Shown here: one piece after another, positions 7,439 to 19,119 of the stretch
Layout: each line of letters starts with the position of its first letter
How positions within the stretch are numbered: position 1 is the first letter of the stretch
DNA from: Paramicrosporidium saccamoebae
Taxonomy: Eukaryota > Rozellomycota
DNA length: 64,000 bases
Direction: 5' to 3'
NCBI GenBank assembly: GCA_002794465.1
Contig: MTSL01000105.1
Coordinates: 29,367-93,366 of the forward strand
The notes under the pieces: generated by a model
Database searches by the model: none
What the model was told of the DNA's origin: nothing
Seen by the model: the letters and a program-made list of their open reading frames with translations, nothing else
Position numbers and translations under genes: made by a program

Positions 7439-8832
7439 ATGATGCCCGGATTAGTGTTTCGTCGAAAAAATTCATCTTTATGCTCTCTCCGTCCAGGAGA
7501 ACCACAGCTTATCGTCCGAAGACACCATGGCCGCTCTTTGGAAGGAGTTGGAATGAATAGTGACGATGACGAGGAGCACGTCACAGTAGTCCCTGTAGTT
7601 GAGGACGCGAATGGTCAAGCTGCCAGATGGAGCAATTATAGAACACGCTGCTTTTGGGGAATCGTCATGATTGTTCTGTTTACTATGCTGCTCCTTGCGG
7701 GGCATTTTCCAATTGTTCTAATGGTCATTGGAATCCAAATTGCCATTTTCAAAGAAGTCATAGGAATTGCCCATGTGCGATACAGAGAGCGCAAGCTCCC
7801 TTGGTTTAGAACCATCAACTGGTAAGAACGTTTATGCAAGCGCTTATTTGTAGGTACTTTTTGTTCTCGACATATTACTACCTGTTTGGGGAAAGTTTAA
7901 TTCACCTGTACAAAGACACTGTCTTTTCTGATGCGTTTCTGTTGCCTTTGGCCGTCCACCATCGCTTCATCTCTTTCTGCCTCTACTTGGTCGGCCTAAT
8001 CATGTTTGTGCTCAATCTTAAAAAGGGCCATTACAGGTTCCAATTCAATCAGTTCGGGCTGGCCCACATGACCATTCTTCTGGTCGTCTTCCAGGCTCAA
8101 TTTGTAATTCACAACATCTTTGAGGGGCTCTTCTGGTTTATACTTCCAGTGGCTCTTGTCATCTTTAACGATATTATGGCCTACTTCTTTGGATTCTTCT
8201 TAGGGCGCACGCCCCTCATCAAGATATCTCCAAAAAAGACCTGGGAAGGATTTCTTGGAGCATTCTTTTCCACCGTGATTTTTGGATTTCTCCTAAGTGG
8301 ATACATGGCAAAGTACAAATTCCTCACCTGTCCCGTCACAGACTTTTCGGCCAATGTATTTACCGGCCTGACCTGTCAAGCAAGTCCGCTATTCCAGGTC
8401 AAAAAGTACAAATTGCCAGTCGTCATCTCTGGGCTTTTGCGCTGGATCTTCCGAGTGAGAATCCGCGAGATCTCAATGCTTCCTGTTCAACTACACTCTC
8501 TCGTGTTTGCCACCTTTGCATCTCTCATTGCCCCGTTCGGTGGATTCTTTGCCAGCGGTTTCAAACGCGCCTTCAAAGTCAAAGATTTCTCAGATTCGAT
8601 TCCTGGACATGGAGGGATGACTGATCGTATGGATTGTCAGTTTGTGATGGGATTTTTCGTGTATTTATATCATTCCACCTTTCTCAAGTTCCATCCCACC
8701 ACAGTCGGAGCCATTTTGGAAATGGCCGTCAGCAAACTGAGCACAGACGATCAAAGGATTTTGTATTTAAAGCTTCAAGATTATCTGATAGGCCAGGATT
8801 TACTCCACGACCCCATCGGGTATACTGCGTGA
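7439..8832 (+). CDS. CDS1: Phosphatidate cytidylyltransferase (CDP-DAG synthase)
   Basis: Makes CDP-diacylglycerol from phosphatidate and CTP in the ER, the branch point for phosphatidylinositol and cardiolipin. Two exons join through a 32-nt intron at 7822-7853 (gtaaga...tgtag), restoring the family string LPWFRTINWYFLFSTYYY. About eight hydrophobic spans follow a short acidic cytosolic N-terminus. The C-terminal signature is complete: KDFSDSIPGHGGMTDRMDC with QFVMGFF. The start is uncertain: ATG at 7439, 7442 or 7553 (just before NSDDDEE). A short out-of-frame ATG at 7527 could act as an upstream ORF if transcription starts early. Confidence 0.95.
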
Positions 8833-8880
8833 TTAAATTTCGTATATCCTGCAATATCACATGTTATTATTTATCACAGG

Positions 8881-9592
8881 CTATTTGATTTTCAAAAGCC
8901 CCTTGATCTGTTGTACATAGCTAGCAGTAAAGCCCGCAGACTTGCGGACGATGCCGCTAAAAGTAGAGTCAAACTCGGTGATGACAGAGTATCCCACAAG
9001 CGCCAGGCAACTTAATCTTGCAACAGCACGAGCATACAGTTCCACAAGCTCAGCATTTACAACCCGGGCCAAGACAAATGCAATTAAGCTGATAAGATAG
9101 ACACCGACGAGCTCAAACCGAACGACAAAGGGAGTCTTGGTGACTGTTGCCAGGAACAAGGAAGTCACAAGCATGACGAGCCTAGCACATCAAACTAAAA
9201 CTTTACCAGAGTACAAGTGGACAGTGTCAGTGAAGAGAGTCTCAATTCGCATGTGGTATTGGCTCTTTGCCGCAGTTGCGTTCTATAATGGTCAGGTACA
9301 TGAGCCGGTCTACATTTGCTTTGCACGTTTTAAAGAGCCCAACGATTGATGGCACCACGTAGAACACAACAAGGAAGCTGATGCCAACCAAGACATAGAC
9401 AAGCTGAGTCTCGCCAGCACCTACAATCTAGCAAGATTCAATGTTTGCACCAGTAGCCTTGGCAATATAGGGCGCAATGTAGTGCGATGCTATGCCTACT
9501 TGCAATATTAGCGACAAGGTGAGGAAAGCGAATATTTCAGTGGCAGACGCCACCGCAATTGCTCCCACAATGGCCATTCCGTTAAGCGCCAT
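8881..9592 (-). CDS. Unknown four-span membrane protein, three ultra-short introns
   Basis: Not recognised. From ATG 9592, removing introns at 9421-9450 (30 nt), 9283-9313 (31 nt) and 9182-9214 (33 nt) gives an uninterrupted 205-residue frame; the exon lengths (142, 107, 68 and 301) sum to a multiple of three. Hydrophobic segments lie at about residues 3-33, 50-73, 95-110 and 116-165. A polar loop with Cys (LFKTCKANNATAAKS) follows the second. The C-terminus is soluble and basic. The order suggests a tetraspan-type or ER/vacuolar multispan protein. A single frame shows only the last exon. Confidence 0.6.
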
Positions 9593-9838
9593 TATGATTT
9601 AAACTTAATTTGACTCTGTGAGGGAGTATATAGCGTAACATGCCAGGGATAGAGAGTTTGTTAGTGTGTGTGGTGTGAGAGAGTATAACATAACGTACCA
9701 GGAATAAATGGCCTGGTAAGGAAGACATCTTTCTTAAAGGCACTTTTATAAACTGTCATTCTCAACACCGGATTGCGGGGTGGCTTTTGGAATAAAGACC
9801 TCCAATCATAGTGTCGTGCAGTGAGATAATACTGTAAA
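9593..9838. other. Intergenic with short direct repeats
   Basis: A unit like gtgagggagtatatagcgtaac recurs about 60 bp on as gtgagagagtataacataacg, each followed by a ccaggga/ccagga motif. Nothing coding is seen. Confidence 0.4.
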
Positions 9839-9996
9839 GTAGAGGCAGAGGATTGATTAGTTGGGTATTTGTGTGCTAGAGTGGATCGCTNNNNNNNNNN
9901 ATATTTGAGGACAGCAAGATGTTTATCTATACTATTCTAGGATTAGCAGTGAACAACCCCCCTTCCCGTCTGTGGTATTATCCCCATTACGCGGCA
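9839..9996 (+). mobile_element. MITE-like element, copy C, with assembly gap
   Basis: Diverged copy of the element at 1741. It reads through ttgattagttgggtatttg and agtggatcgct, then ten Ns (9891-9900), then tatttgaggacag to the end ccccattacgcgg. The gap falls at the point where copy A reads ttgctgg, consistent with an assembler break in repeated sequence. Confidence 0.75.
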
Positions 9997-10018
9997 ATAC
10001 CGCGGACTTTGCTAGCAT

Positions 10019-12904
10019 TTATTGTGGAATCCTCCACTGAATCCTATTCCCAGTTTTATACAAATTTTTGAGCGCCTTTTGAAGACTCGGGTCTCCTTCG
10101 GAAGCAAGTTTCTGATAGTGATCATACAGCTTGACAGCCTAAAGTGTAAATTTGAGCCAATGTTTACGGATCGGGCATCAATAATACTATCATGCTCGCC
10201 AGTCTGAATAAACTCTCCCAGGAAATGCCATGTCAAGAATTTCAACGACAGAAATCTAAAAGTACGATACTCAACCAACGGGAGCACCTATTGCCTTGAA
10301 TATGGAACAACTCGACAGTGTCAATTATCTGGACTTTTGGAATGCTAATATTAAAGACGCGGAAGTCATTGTCAAGGCCGTGGCCAATGAATGTACACTT
10401 TGCATCAATCAGTGACTGCAGACGCATCATTAGATTCTAGAAACAATGATGGTACCATTACAGGTTGTACCTTCCGACAGTTCAGCTTGTGCTTTGATAT
10501 GCCTGGAAGCAAGTCTTCGGATCTGATTCCCGAAATTGCTGTGCAGTAATCTTCAATAATCTCGCCAGAAGTGATGGTGACAAATTCGTCAATCACCATA
10601 GCATCACTTTTTGCTTCGAGAAGTGATAAGCGAGCAAGTCGGGCCTTTTTCGGTTTTACAATCTGCTGGGATCCATCACTTGAAAACTCTATTTGGGCCT
10701 TTTCATAAAAAACATATTCTGCATCCACTCCAATAAGTTTTTGTCCATATTGAATCAAGGCTGGTGGCAGATTAATTGACTCATATGAAAACCCAGAGCT
10801 CTGTTCGTACAGCAGCGCAATCGCCTTTTGTTTTTCGGCTTTTTTCCCGTCCCCGGTACAAAGCTCATTGTTGCAGGTGATCCATACGTCTTCTTGTTTA
10901 ATAATTGCTTTCAGGTTAATGTTCCCAGGTCCGTGTGATTCAAGAAGCATTCCCTTGAGAAGCAAAGGCAACAGGCCCTTTTTGGACCCAATCTCTTTTT
11001 CAATAACATGGTGGGATCTATAGGCAGCCGGATCAATAATAAATATTACACTCTGAAGTTCTGGCGTCCCCTCGGTCACAAAATCGCGATATCCATGGCA
11101 TCGATCACACCAGATCCTCTGCTTACTCGCAGTTTCCAGCGAGTTGGCCAACGATTTTGCAAAATTGCTTTGAACTTTGCTGATTAAAATGATAGGCTCA
11201 GTGACGTAATCTGATTTGCTGAATCCACAATCGCGGCAAGCAATTTTGAAGCAAAGGGAGGGAAAAAGTCTATAAAGTGCTCTTAATGTTTCGGCGAGCA
11301 ATGCAAAAGCAGGCATATCATGCTCCACTGGCGGCAGAATTGGACTTGCTGCTTTCAAAAAATGCTGAATGTGAATTGAGTTCTCTGAAGAAACATTTAG
11401 CGACTCTACAAGTCATTGAAATATGGTTAGGCGTACGAAACAGCAGGCCTAACTCGCAGATCACGCAAGACTCAATTTCACATCCTCCACTACAATGACT
11501 GATGGTGGCTTTATAGAGCGAACAGCTCTGGCGAAGGACTCTTATAATTTGATTCCAATATGGGTGCGAGACGTCACCATCGAGGCTGGTAAGACCTACA
11601 ATCAACACCAAGTCTAATCATACCCAGTGATCCTTGTAATGAGGCAGTTGCCATTCCAGCCGAAGCAACCAAATGGACTGTATTAGGGATAACCCCACGA
11701 TCATTCCGAACAAAGCCTAGTCCTCCGACTCTTTGGGCGAGGGAATAGAGCCTATTATCAAACACCGGTTTGGTGCGTCCCCAATATTTGTCACTCCCCA
11801 CGTTGTCGGAAAACTTGAGGGCTTCCTCTCGCCTATTTTCCACCTTTACGGAACCGGCACTGGGATAACTCAGAGGAATGGACATGTTATTGATGGATGG
11901 TGCCGCGTCTCCTTTCTGTAATATTTGCACAGAGCCCGACATTGAGCCCGTGGCAATCAAATTGTCGCTCTGTGAGATATCAAAGCAAATAGCCTCGTCA
12001 TTTGGTGTCAACTAAATGTGCCATTACGATGAACCTTTGCCGTACATGTATGGCCTCTTTAGAGGGAGGAATAGTATTAACACTTGCAGCGACGATCTGG
12101 TATCTCAACGGAGATAGGGCATACACTGTGTGATCCTCGTTGCCAAACTTTACAGATGAGGCTCCCAAGGGAACTGGGATGGGAATGACCATTTTCATAG
12201 TTCTCATGTCATAAATCCTCAGGGTATTCTCCGCCAGCTTAACGCCCTGTCTCATCGTGAATCCACTGGTCACTAGGAGCTGATCGTGTACAGCGACAGA
12301 CCCCACGCCAAATGGATGCGAATCGATGGTTGTAACGGTTGAACTGGTACGAGGGTCAATAATAGAAATCTGGCCACACTCATGGCCAACATAGATCTGC
12401 TCAGCAGCTGCAAGGGAAATAGCGGGTGACTCAATGTGGATCTACAAAATCTTTAGCATTCAGCTGATAGGTCTACGGTGGAAATGAGCTCGTCACTCCG
12501 TAAACTGTAGTAGTATACACAATCCATTGAGCCTACAAAAACACTTGAACGAGCTCTGTTTGGAACCGCCATTGACAATAACCCTTCGCCCGACCAGCTG
12601 GACCGAGAAAGTCCGCCAGACTTGTGAAAGCTCAGCTTCTCTGAGGAGAGGGAGAGGACTCCGTCAACGTGACCAAGCAATGACTGAATTGGACCACTGT
12701 GTGCTCGAAAGTACGAGTACACGTGTCTCCGTTCAAAATCGTAGTGAACAATGTCCCCCTTATGAGGTTAGCATGCACACACGGCAGTACCAAAGTGTTG
12801 GCAAAGTAAATGGATTCATGGGATGGACTGAACGATACTCCACATATTGGGGCGAGTCTATGAATGCTCGGGTGGCCGGTAGCATCCACTGGAACCCAGT
12901 GCAT
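10019..12904 (-). CDS. PAN2: PAN2 poly(A) deadenylase subunit
   Basis: Catalytic subunit of the PAN2-PAN3 complex, which shortens mRNA poly(A) tails in the cytoplasm. Exons are joined by at least nine introns of 28-35 nt (for example 10139-10167 and 10256-10287), all keeping frame. In order: an N-terminal WD40 region, a UCH-like pseudo-protease domain with Cys pairs, and a DEDD exonuclease with its acidic residues visible in LIGVDAEYVFYE, GHGLDNDFR and HDSIIDAR. The C-terminus is short after the exonuclease. The start ATG at 12904 opens directly on the first WD repeat. Exonuclease residues look intact, so activity is expected. Confidence 0.92.
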
Positions 12905-12982
12905 TTTAACAAAGTTTGTACAGGATAATATATATAGCGTACTTGTGTACAGCGAGTAATCTGTTTATAAAGTCCCGCTACA

Positions 12983-13842
12983 TTATCCGTCCAAAAGCAT
13001 GTTACTGGCCCTTTCAATATTTCCACCCGATCGTTTGAGCGCCTCGGCAGCATCTTCACGAGCAAATCCCAAGCTCATCAATTGGGCCAAGGATTCGTCA
13101 GAAATAGAATTGGTTGGTTTTCTTAAAATCTTGGTACCCACATCGACTAATTCTGGCGTCTGTTTCCGTATTACCCTTGGTGGACAAATAATCCCTCGCA
13201 GCTTAAGGTACAAGAAAAACGACATTAGGCTGGCAATTGATCCTATTGAGATCGCGTAGCGTTGGCTCGTGGGCGAACACATAAATAACTAAAACGTAAG
13301 CTGCGGGTCCACAGCGTGATACAAAATATAAAACCAATGAATGGATAAACCGATCACTGATTTGAAGTGGCCCGAGCTCAACTAAAATGTCCGGCTTCAT
13401 CACAGCAAAGTCGAGCAGATGGAGCGTATTTAAAATTAGCAATCTACAATATCAGAACTATCACACGCAGCATTTACATTGCCACCCTTCTAATAGGGAA
13501 AAATCTGCTCCATACGATCGTTGTCAAAAGTGGCGCCAGTAGGGTTACCTACAGTTGAGGTCAAGGCAAGCGCATACAGCAGTTGATATGAATCCCAATT
13601 GTCTTTCCACCCTTCGCAGCCGGATTGTGACAATTGAGGCCAGGATAAGTTGTGCTGAAGTATCGACAAGAAAGCAGCCAAGTGCCTTGCGAATAATCCA
13701 AGGCATTTGATGGCCAGTGTTAGCATTATTATCGACCCACATAATGCAATTAGCTGCTGTAGAGGCCGCCATAATAGCCAAAGTAACTGGAGTACCGCCT
13801 AATAATTCAAAGAACCCCCAAGACTCGCCTAGTACCAGACAT
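12983..13842 (-). CDS. UBAC2/Dsc2-like rhomboid pseudoprotease with UBA domain
   Basis: Starting from ATG 13842, a 37-nt intron directly after two codons gives MSGGTPVTLAIMAAS. Several 26-34-nt introns follow. The family signature IVTIRLRRVERQLG lies after the first span, ISDRFIHSLVLYFL in the middle, and a C-terminal UBA domain (LAQLMSLGFAREDAAEAL...) ends the protein. UBAC2 and Dsc2 act in ER or Golgi ubiquitin-ligase complexes. The second and third exon joins are the least certain; the ends are solid. Only 36 bp separate its ATG from the divergent ATG11 start. Confidence 0.75.
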
Positions 13843-13878
13843 TTCGTGCCAATTGTGATTGGCCAGGCTCGGAGAAGC

Positions 13879-16365
13879 ATGAAAACAGCTCGGAGAATTG
13901 GGGTAACATGGACTGGAGAGACGATAGAGCTCCCTGAAGCAAAGAGCTTCAATGAGCAAATTCGGCTGTTTGCCGCTGTGCGAGAAAAACCGACAGAGAT
14001 GGATAGTTTAATATTCATGACCCCGACCGGGTTGGAAGTCAATGAGGAGAGCTATTTGAATTTGCAGGCTACCAGCGATATTTTCTATGTCTACGATGTT
14101 ACCCAAATTGCAGATGATGGCCCGATCCCAGATATTTTTGGCTCGGTTCCAGAAATATCTTCAATCGTTATAGCCGAACTCCCATCTGGAGCATCCGCCA
14201 ACCTCAACATGGATGATCAAATTAGCATATTAGAATCCCGCCTTCTTGTTATCATTGGTAACTTGAAAGTACACTTATAAATGAGTCTAACCATAGAATC
14301 TCCAAGAAGCTCAAGAAATGCTAAAGGAAAAGGCCATCGAAATGATCAAGGCACACCAAGTATTAGAGTCTGGCGTGTTGGCAGCTCTTTTAAATGCCGA
14401 AAGGTATCATGAAAAGGCAATCAAAGACTCGTTGGCCGTAGTTGAAGCTTCAAGGAAAACGGTCTCGAAAATTAATTCATTGTTGAGCCGCTGTCCCTTG
14501 GATTTTGCACTGATGAAAAGGATCCCATTGCATCATTCATTAGCAAAAGGGGAGCAGGGACTATCTTTGTTAGACCTAAAGGGGATGGAATGGCAAGAAG
14601 AGTTTACCAAATGTACTCAAAACCGAGGTTTCCTTTACTAAACGCTAAATAATACTAGATGAGCTCGTCCAAGTCACCAATCTTGTGGATTCTAAGATCG
14701 AAACATTACTTTCACGGAAACCAGTTCGCTATGAAAAATCGGGCCACGATAGACCGAGTCTTGAGAACCTGGACAGATCCTTGCGAGAAATTCGGGTCGC
14801 TCTTAACAGTACAGTCCAGGCCGCTGCTGATTCATAATAGAACTTAATCTGCTCCTTTCGTCTGAAGATAACGAAGCGACATCTTCGGAAAATCTCGTAC
14901 TTGTTCAAAAATCGGGTCGGCTATTAAATCTTGCCGAGACTTGTGGCCAGTTTAATGATGGGTTCTTTAGAGGTAAGAGACTATAGCCAGTTGATTCTCA
15001 ACAATAGGTCAAATGAAAGAAATGCACATATTCCAGGAAGTTCTCAAGGGACTATCTGGCCTTTGCGTATTCTCGTCATCGTTATTTTTAAGCACTTAGA
15101 TTTCGAATCTCCAGTGTTCCCGCCAACTGTTCAAGGATATTTCAATCGACCAGTCTTTTTTGGTTGAACTTGCTACCACCCACAATTCATTGATCTCCAT
15201 GATCGAGAATATTGATGCATCAATGGGGATACTTGACTCTATCCACGCATTCCCTATCGCCTACGTTGCTTTTTTATGCGAACTGGCTAGGAGGACGATT
15301 TTTATTAGAGTATCCAAGTTGTTGGACTGTTCTGAATTCTAGAACTTGAAAAATTCGTTCGTCAGTGTGGAGGATATGCTAGAAAAAGCCATTGCTGCTG
15401 AATTTGATAAAAGGAAACGCTTTGATGCTGAAATTGGGAATATTGTGAATCTTCAAGCGTTCCGACCCGACGCAACTGACTTGGAACTTACTGGGAACGC
15501 AGTCTTGTTTGTTTCCGAAGACACCCAGGTTTCCCCCGAAGAGATTGACGGTAGGCACGTGATGATTTCTAAAAATTGTTTAGAACTTGAACGAGAAATT
15601 AGAGCCAGTGAAAGTCAATTGGCAGCTACTGATCCTCTTAGAATTCAATTGAAAAAGTTCTTAGAGACGATCATCCAAATGAGTCAAAGAATCATGACAG
15701 AGAATACCAATCATTTCAAAACAGACTCCTCCTCAAGTACCCTAAGACGCCGATTCTCTGAGGAGAGGCTTCGAAAGGATGATAATCCAGAGCTAATTAA
15801 GGCGTATGAGGGCAGGATTAAGAACTTGGAGAGATTACTACATGAAAACTATGTCGCTGCACACAATACCAGCACTGAATCAACCGAGTTCAGAATTCCA
15901 TATGAGGCTGAAAACTTGACAAGGAGCAACTCAACAAGCCAAGCGGAAGCAAAAGAGTGGAAACAAGCCGTCGACCAGATTTATTGCAAGATTGGGTTGG
16001 GAACAACCCCACCAAGTATAGCAGAGGCTGCTCGTTTGATAATCTCTGGCTACAGTGAAAAGTCCGCTCTGGTCGAAAAATTGCAGCAACGGATCGCCTT
16101 TGGCTGCTTTGAGGTCGAAAATATAGTCTTGCTCCTACCAACTGTCAGGAAGAGTATTTGGTCACTGTTCAATGTTGACTATCCAAACTACTATGTCCAT
16201 CCTGACTCCCTGAAAATAATGCTAGACGACCGAGAAAAGCATAGCTGGTTTTTGGCCCGTATTCAAAAGATAGAGCCAAAAAAAAGCCTTGGAAAAGCAT
16301 TGGATCCTTATAGGCTTCCAAAGGACTTTGAATATCACGAAGTGGTTGCGAGCAAGCTATTCTAA
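13879..16365 (+). CDS. ATG11: Atg11/FIP200-type autophagy scaffold
   Basis: Selective-autophagy scaffold that links cargo receptors to the Atg1 kinase. At least six introns (28-35 nt; first at 14269-14296) connect a ubiquitin-fold N-terminus (ITVTWTGE-like start MKTARRIGVTWTGE, then MTPTGLEV), long coiled coils (for example ENSI- and DKRKRFDAEIG-type heptads), and the diagnostic C-terminal claw domain (FEVENIVLLLPTVRKS, WSLFNVDYPNYYVH, HSWFLARIQKIE). At about 760 residues it is shorter than yeast Atg11 or animal FIP200. With Atg22 at 58314 it argues that autophagy is retained. Other autophagy genes are not in this window. Confidence 0.85.
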
Positions 16366-16397
16366 AAATATGCCAAGAATTCATGTAAAGGGATGTT

Positions 16398-17249
16398 TTA
16401 TTCATGGACCCGTTTCCTTTCTGGTATTACAGCGCTTATCGCTTCGGCCCATGAGCCGCATTCTCGCTGCTTACACATCAACTCGTAAACGTGAACAATT
16501 GTGAGGACTTGACTAGATTTCAACTTGATGTGATCTCCAAGGGGAAGCTTGGCGGTTTCGATGCCCAGTTCGTTCGCCCGAATGGCAGCTGCATTCTTGT
16601 GTCGATTTCGATCAATCAGTCCACCGATAACATACGTACAGGCTGGATCGATTTCTGAAAGAACCTTGTCTGCATCAGGGCTTAAATAAACAATTGTTTG
16701 CCCATTTTTGTACTCTTCCAGTGACTTGCTTGAAAATTCAATATCCCATTTTGTATATTCAGGGAACGCCGTTTCCATCCTACGCTCTAGATCTCCCCCA
16801 AGACCCGCTACAACAAGCCGATACGGTTTCGTAGTTCGTCGATTCAAAGCGTAGCAGCGGCAAATCTGTGAAGAGAGACTAACAATTTCCTATCCGTCGT
16901 GATTATTTAAAATTCAAAACGCTACCTTTTGGTTCATCAGTCCTTCAAATGAAAGATCAATTAGTATTTGCCCAAGCTTTGGTTCTTGTTCTGTAGGGGT
17001 TTTCCGGGCTCCTGGTTTAGGATCTTCCAAAGGTTCTAGGCGTCTCTGTGCCTTCCTTGCTCTCTTCTTTTCTCGAGTTTTAGCCTTCCATTCTGCACGT
17101 GTTTCGGCAAATTTTTGTTGCTTCAAGAGTCGTTTTTGGGCATTCTTCGACAAGACAGTTGTCTCAGATGCAGTCTCAGTAGACTCTTCCAGGTTAGCCA
17201 TATCTCCCGAGCAAGTGCTGCCAGGGATTAACGAGCGAGCGTCCACCAT
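16398..17249 (-). CDS. TRM10: tRNA (guanine-9) methyltransferase Trm10
   Basis: SPOUT-fold enzyme methylating N1 of G9 in tRNA with SAM. One 36-nt intron (gtagcg...gatag) joins a basic Lys/Arg coiled N-terminus (LSKNAQKRLLKQQKF) and ILIDLSFEGLMNQK to the catalytic half. The latter has LSPDADKVLSEID, YVIGGLIDRNRHKN and LPLGDHIKLKSSQVLTI, the SAM-knot signatures. Start ATG 17249 is followed by another in-frame ATG 16 codons on (MANLEES), which could be the true start. The ATG lies only 18 bp from the divergent SUMO start codon. Confidence 0.92.
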
Positions 17250-17267
17250 CGTTTATACGCTTAGACG

Positions 17268-17617
17268 ATGGCCGATCAAAGCGAAGACAAAAAGTCAGAC
17301 CACATTGATGTCCGCGTTGTTTCTGGCGTAATTCATGACCAAAATTCTCATCGGCATAGGACAAGGGCGAAGTTTACTTTAAAATTCGAAAGACAACTCC
17401 TTTGAAGAAGCTGATGGAAGCTTACTGCAACAAGCAGGGAATTGCCATCGGCAGCACTCGGTTCATGTTTGATGAGAAGCGACTAAATGCTGCTCAGACT
17501 GCCGAACAGGTAAATACTGGCTACATCCTGGCTAACTGTGCGATTTAGGCCGGTTTGGAAAACGACGATGTTATTGAAGCTTATCATGAGCAGGTTGGAG
17601 GGTTTGATTTGATCTAG
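17268..17617 (+). CDS. SMT3: SUMO (Smt3)
   Basis: Ubiquitin-like modifier attached to lysines by Uba2/Aos1-Ubc9. Three exons: 17268-17327, 17360-17509 and 17549-17617; introns are 32 and 39 nt. The frame sums to 92 residues. Family motifs: VYFKIRKTTPLKKLMEAYC, RFMFDEKRLNAAQTAEQ, NDDVIEAYHEQVGG. The C-terminus is GG followed by FDLI, so a Ulp-type protease must remove four residues to expose the diglycine. An acidic, Lys-containing N-terminal tail precedes the fold. No single open frame spans the gene. Confidence 0.96.
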
Positions 17618-17787
17618 CCAGCATTGTGTATGTACAAGCTCCACGCAATGCATTTACTTAATAGGACCCAAAAATAAAATGTTAACTAAAGTCAAGGTCA
17701 GGGCCTCTTTCTGGCACGTTATTTACTAACGTTGGGGTTGGAAGTAAGACCCCCTTTCTGCTCCATTTGATACTAACTCGGGCAAAG

Positions 17788-18049
17788 ATGAATGGTCAAA
17801 CAGGCTACAGCGGCTTCCATGCATGGCTGGGTAGAACATTGCGAATCACTCTCACCGACTCGCGAGTATTTCAGGGACAGTTTGTCGCCATCGATAACAA
17901 GTCTAACGTCTTGCTGAGATATAGCGAAGCTTTAGAGGGTTTGCAGCATCGTTGTATTTTTACTCACTATAGTTACTGGCCACAAGTTTTTTGGAACCGT
18001 CAACATTCCCCGTCAATTCCTGAAAAAAATCGAGCTGCGTGTAGCCTAA
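17788..18049 (+). CDS. NAA38: LSM-fold protein, NatC auxiliary subunit Naa38-like
   Basis: 75 residues from ATG 17788. A 34-nt intron at 17939-17972 joins two exons and yields a complete LSM fold: LGRTLRITLTDSRVFQGQF with AIDNKSNVLLRYSEA (Sm1), and FFGTVNIPRQFLKKIEL (Sm2). The G-x-V-x-I-P end resembles Naa38/LSMD1 (Mak31), the small subunit of the NatC N-terminal acetyltransferase, rather than RNA-binding Lsm proteins, which have RG in Sm2. It ends 18 bp from the convergent CLYBL stop. Confidence 0.75.
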
Positions 18050-18067
18050 AACTCCTCACTAGGTCCT

Positions 18068-19080
18068 CTATCTGTCCGCTCTCTCGGCCATCGTTACTAT
18101 CTGCCTTGCTTGCAGTACAACTACGGCGTTTGAGTTGTAATAAATTGTTACCTGGAAGATCTATGACGATTCCCTCAAATTCAAACGCTCCCTTGCCATG
18201 CAAGCAATGCTCGTCGTAGGCCCTAATAATAAGCCTCGCTTTCTGGATCGCTTCCTCGGTTGGAGAAAAGGTCTTGTTCACCAGGTCAATTTGGCCCGGA
18301 TGAATGACTTGTTTTCCTGTAAAACCAAAGAGGTGCCCCTCATTCGCTTCCAATTCCAGAGTTTTCATATTCCTGAAATCAATGCAAACCATATCAATCG
18401 CATCCATCCCAAATGCTTTGGCTAGAAGGTTAGATAGCAAGCACTAAGGAACCATGCGTGACAATCTTGGATCGTGCATATAAGATTTCGCTTCTTGTCT
18501 CCGTTCGTATTATCCCAGCAGAAGCGCAGTAATCCTCACACCCAAACTATCAAATCACTCTCACCATAGCTGCTATACCAAAAGTCCAACAGTGCGCTGA
18601 CTTGTTTTGCAAATACTTTTCAAGTTAACCAAGGACGTCGGGCTCTCGATACATAAAAGTGCCTTGGTGTCAGTCCCCTCCAACGTCTTTTCTGCCTTCA
18701 GTACATCTTCCGGAGTATCAATCTTGGGAAACACAATAGAGCCAAATTGGCTTAAAACATCTTGAAGGGACGCGACATCCTTTTCAAAAAGACCTACAAA
18801 TTCCAAGAGCCAAATTGCAGGATGGACCTGATTGTAGACTATTCACTCGCAAAGAAATCTCACGACCATCAGTCTTTTTGTGAGCCTGCATGAAATCGCG
18901 GATTGTTGTTCGTGCCATCTCTTTAAAGGATAATGGAACTCCGTCCTCTAGATCCAAAACTACACAATCTGCGCTAGAGGATAGGGATTTTAGTATTTTC
19001 CGTGAGTCATGGCCGGGAACTGTAGTCGTAAAGTCTTATCAAGGTCAAGTACCATTCAATAAAGTTCTCCTCAGAACCAT
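18068..19080 (-). CDS. CLYBL: CLYBL/CitE-like HpcH-aldolase-family lyase
   Basis: Citrate-lyase-beta-like enzymes act on CoA esters; the mitochondrial animal CLYBL is a malyl/citramalyl-CoA lyase. At least five introns (31-34 nt). From ATG 19080: MVLRRTLLNVPGHDSRKILKS by position, then ADCVVLDLEDGVP (metal and substrate site), LFPKIDTPED-type VFPKIDTPEDV, ALLCIESPTSLVN, FGCEDYCASAG, AIDMVCIDFRN and FGFTGKQVIHPGQ, in family order. The N-terminus could serve as a weak mitochondrial presequence. Frame is kept through all joins. Confidence 0.9.
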
Positions 19081-19119
19081 TACTTCGGCCTTTTGAAATA
19101 TAAAAGAACATTTAATGTC

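Noticed and set aside
13545-14042. 165-residue minus frame extending into ATG11
   Set aside because: Only its last part is real UBAC2-like exon; the upstream part is the antisense of ATG11's first exon.
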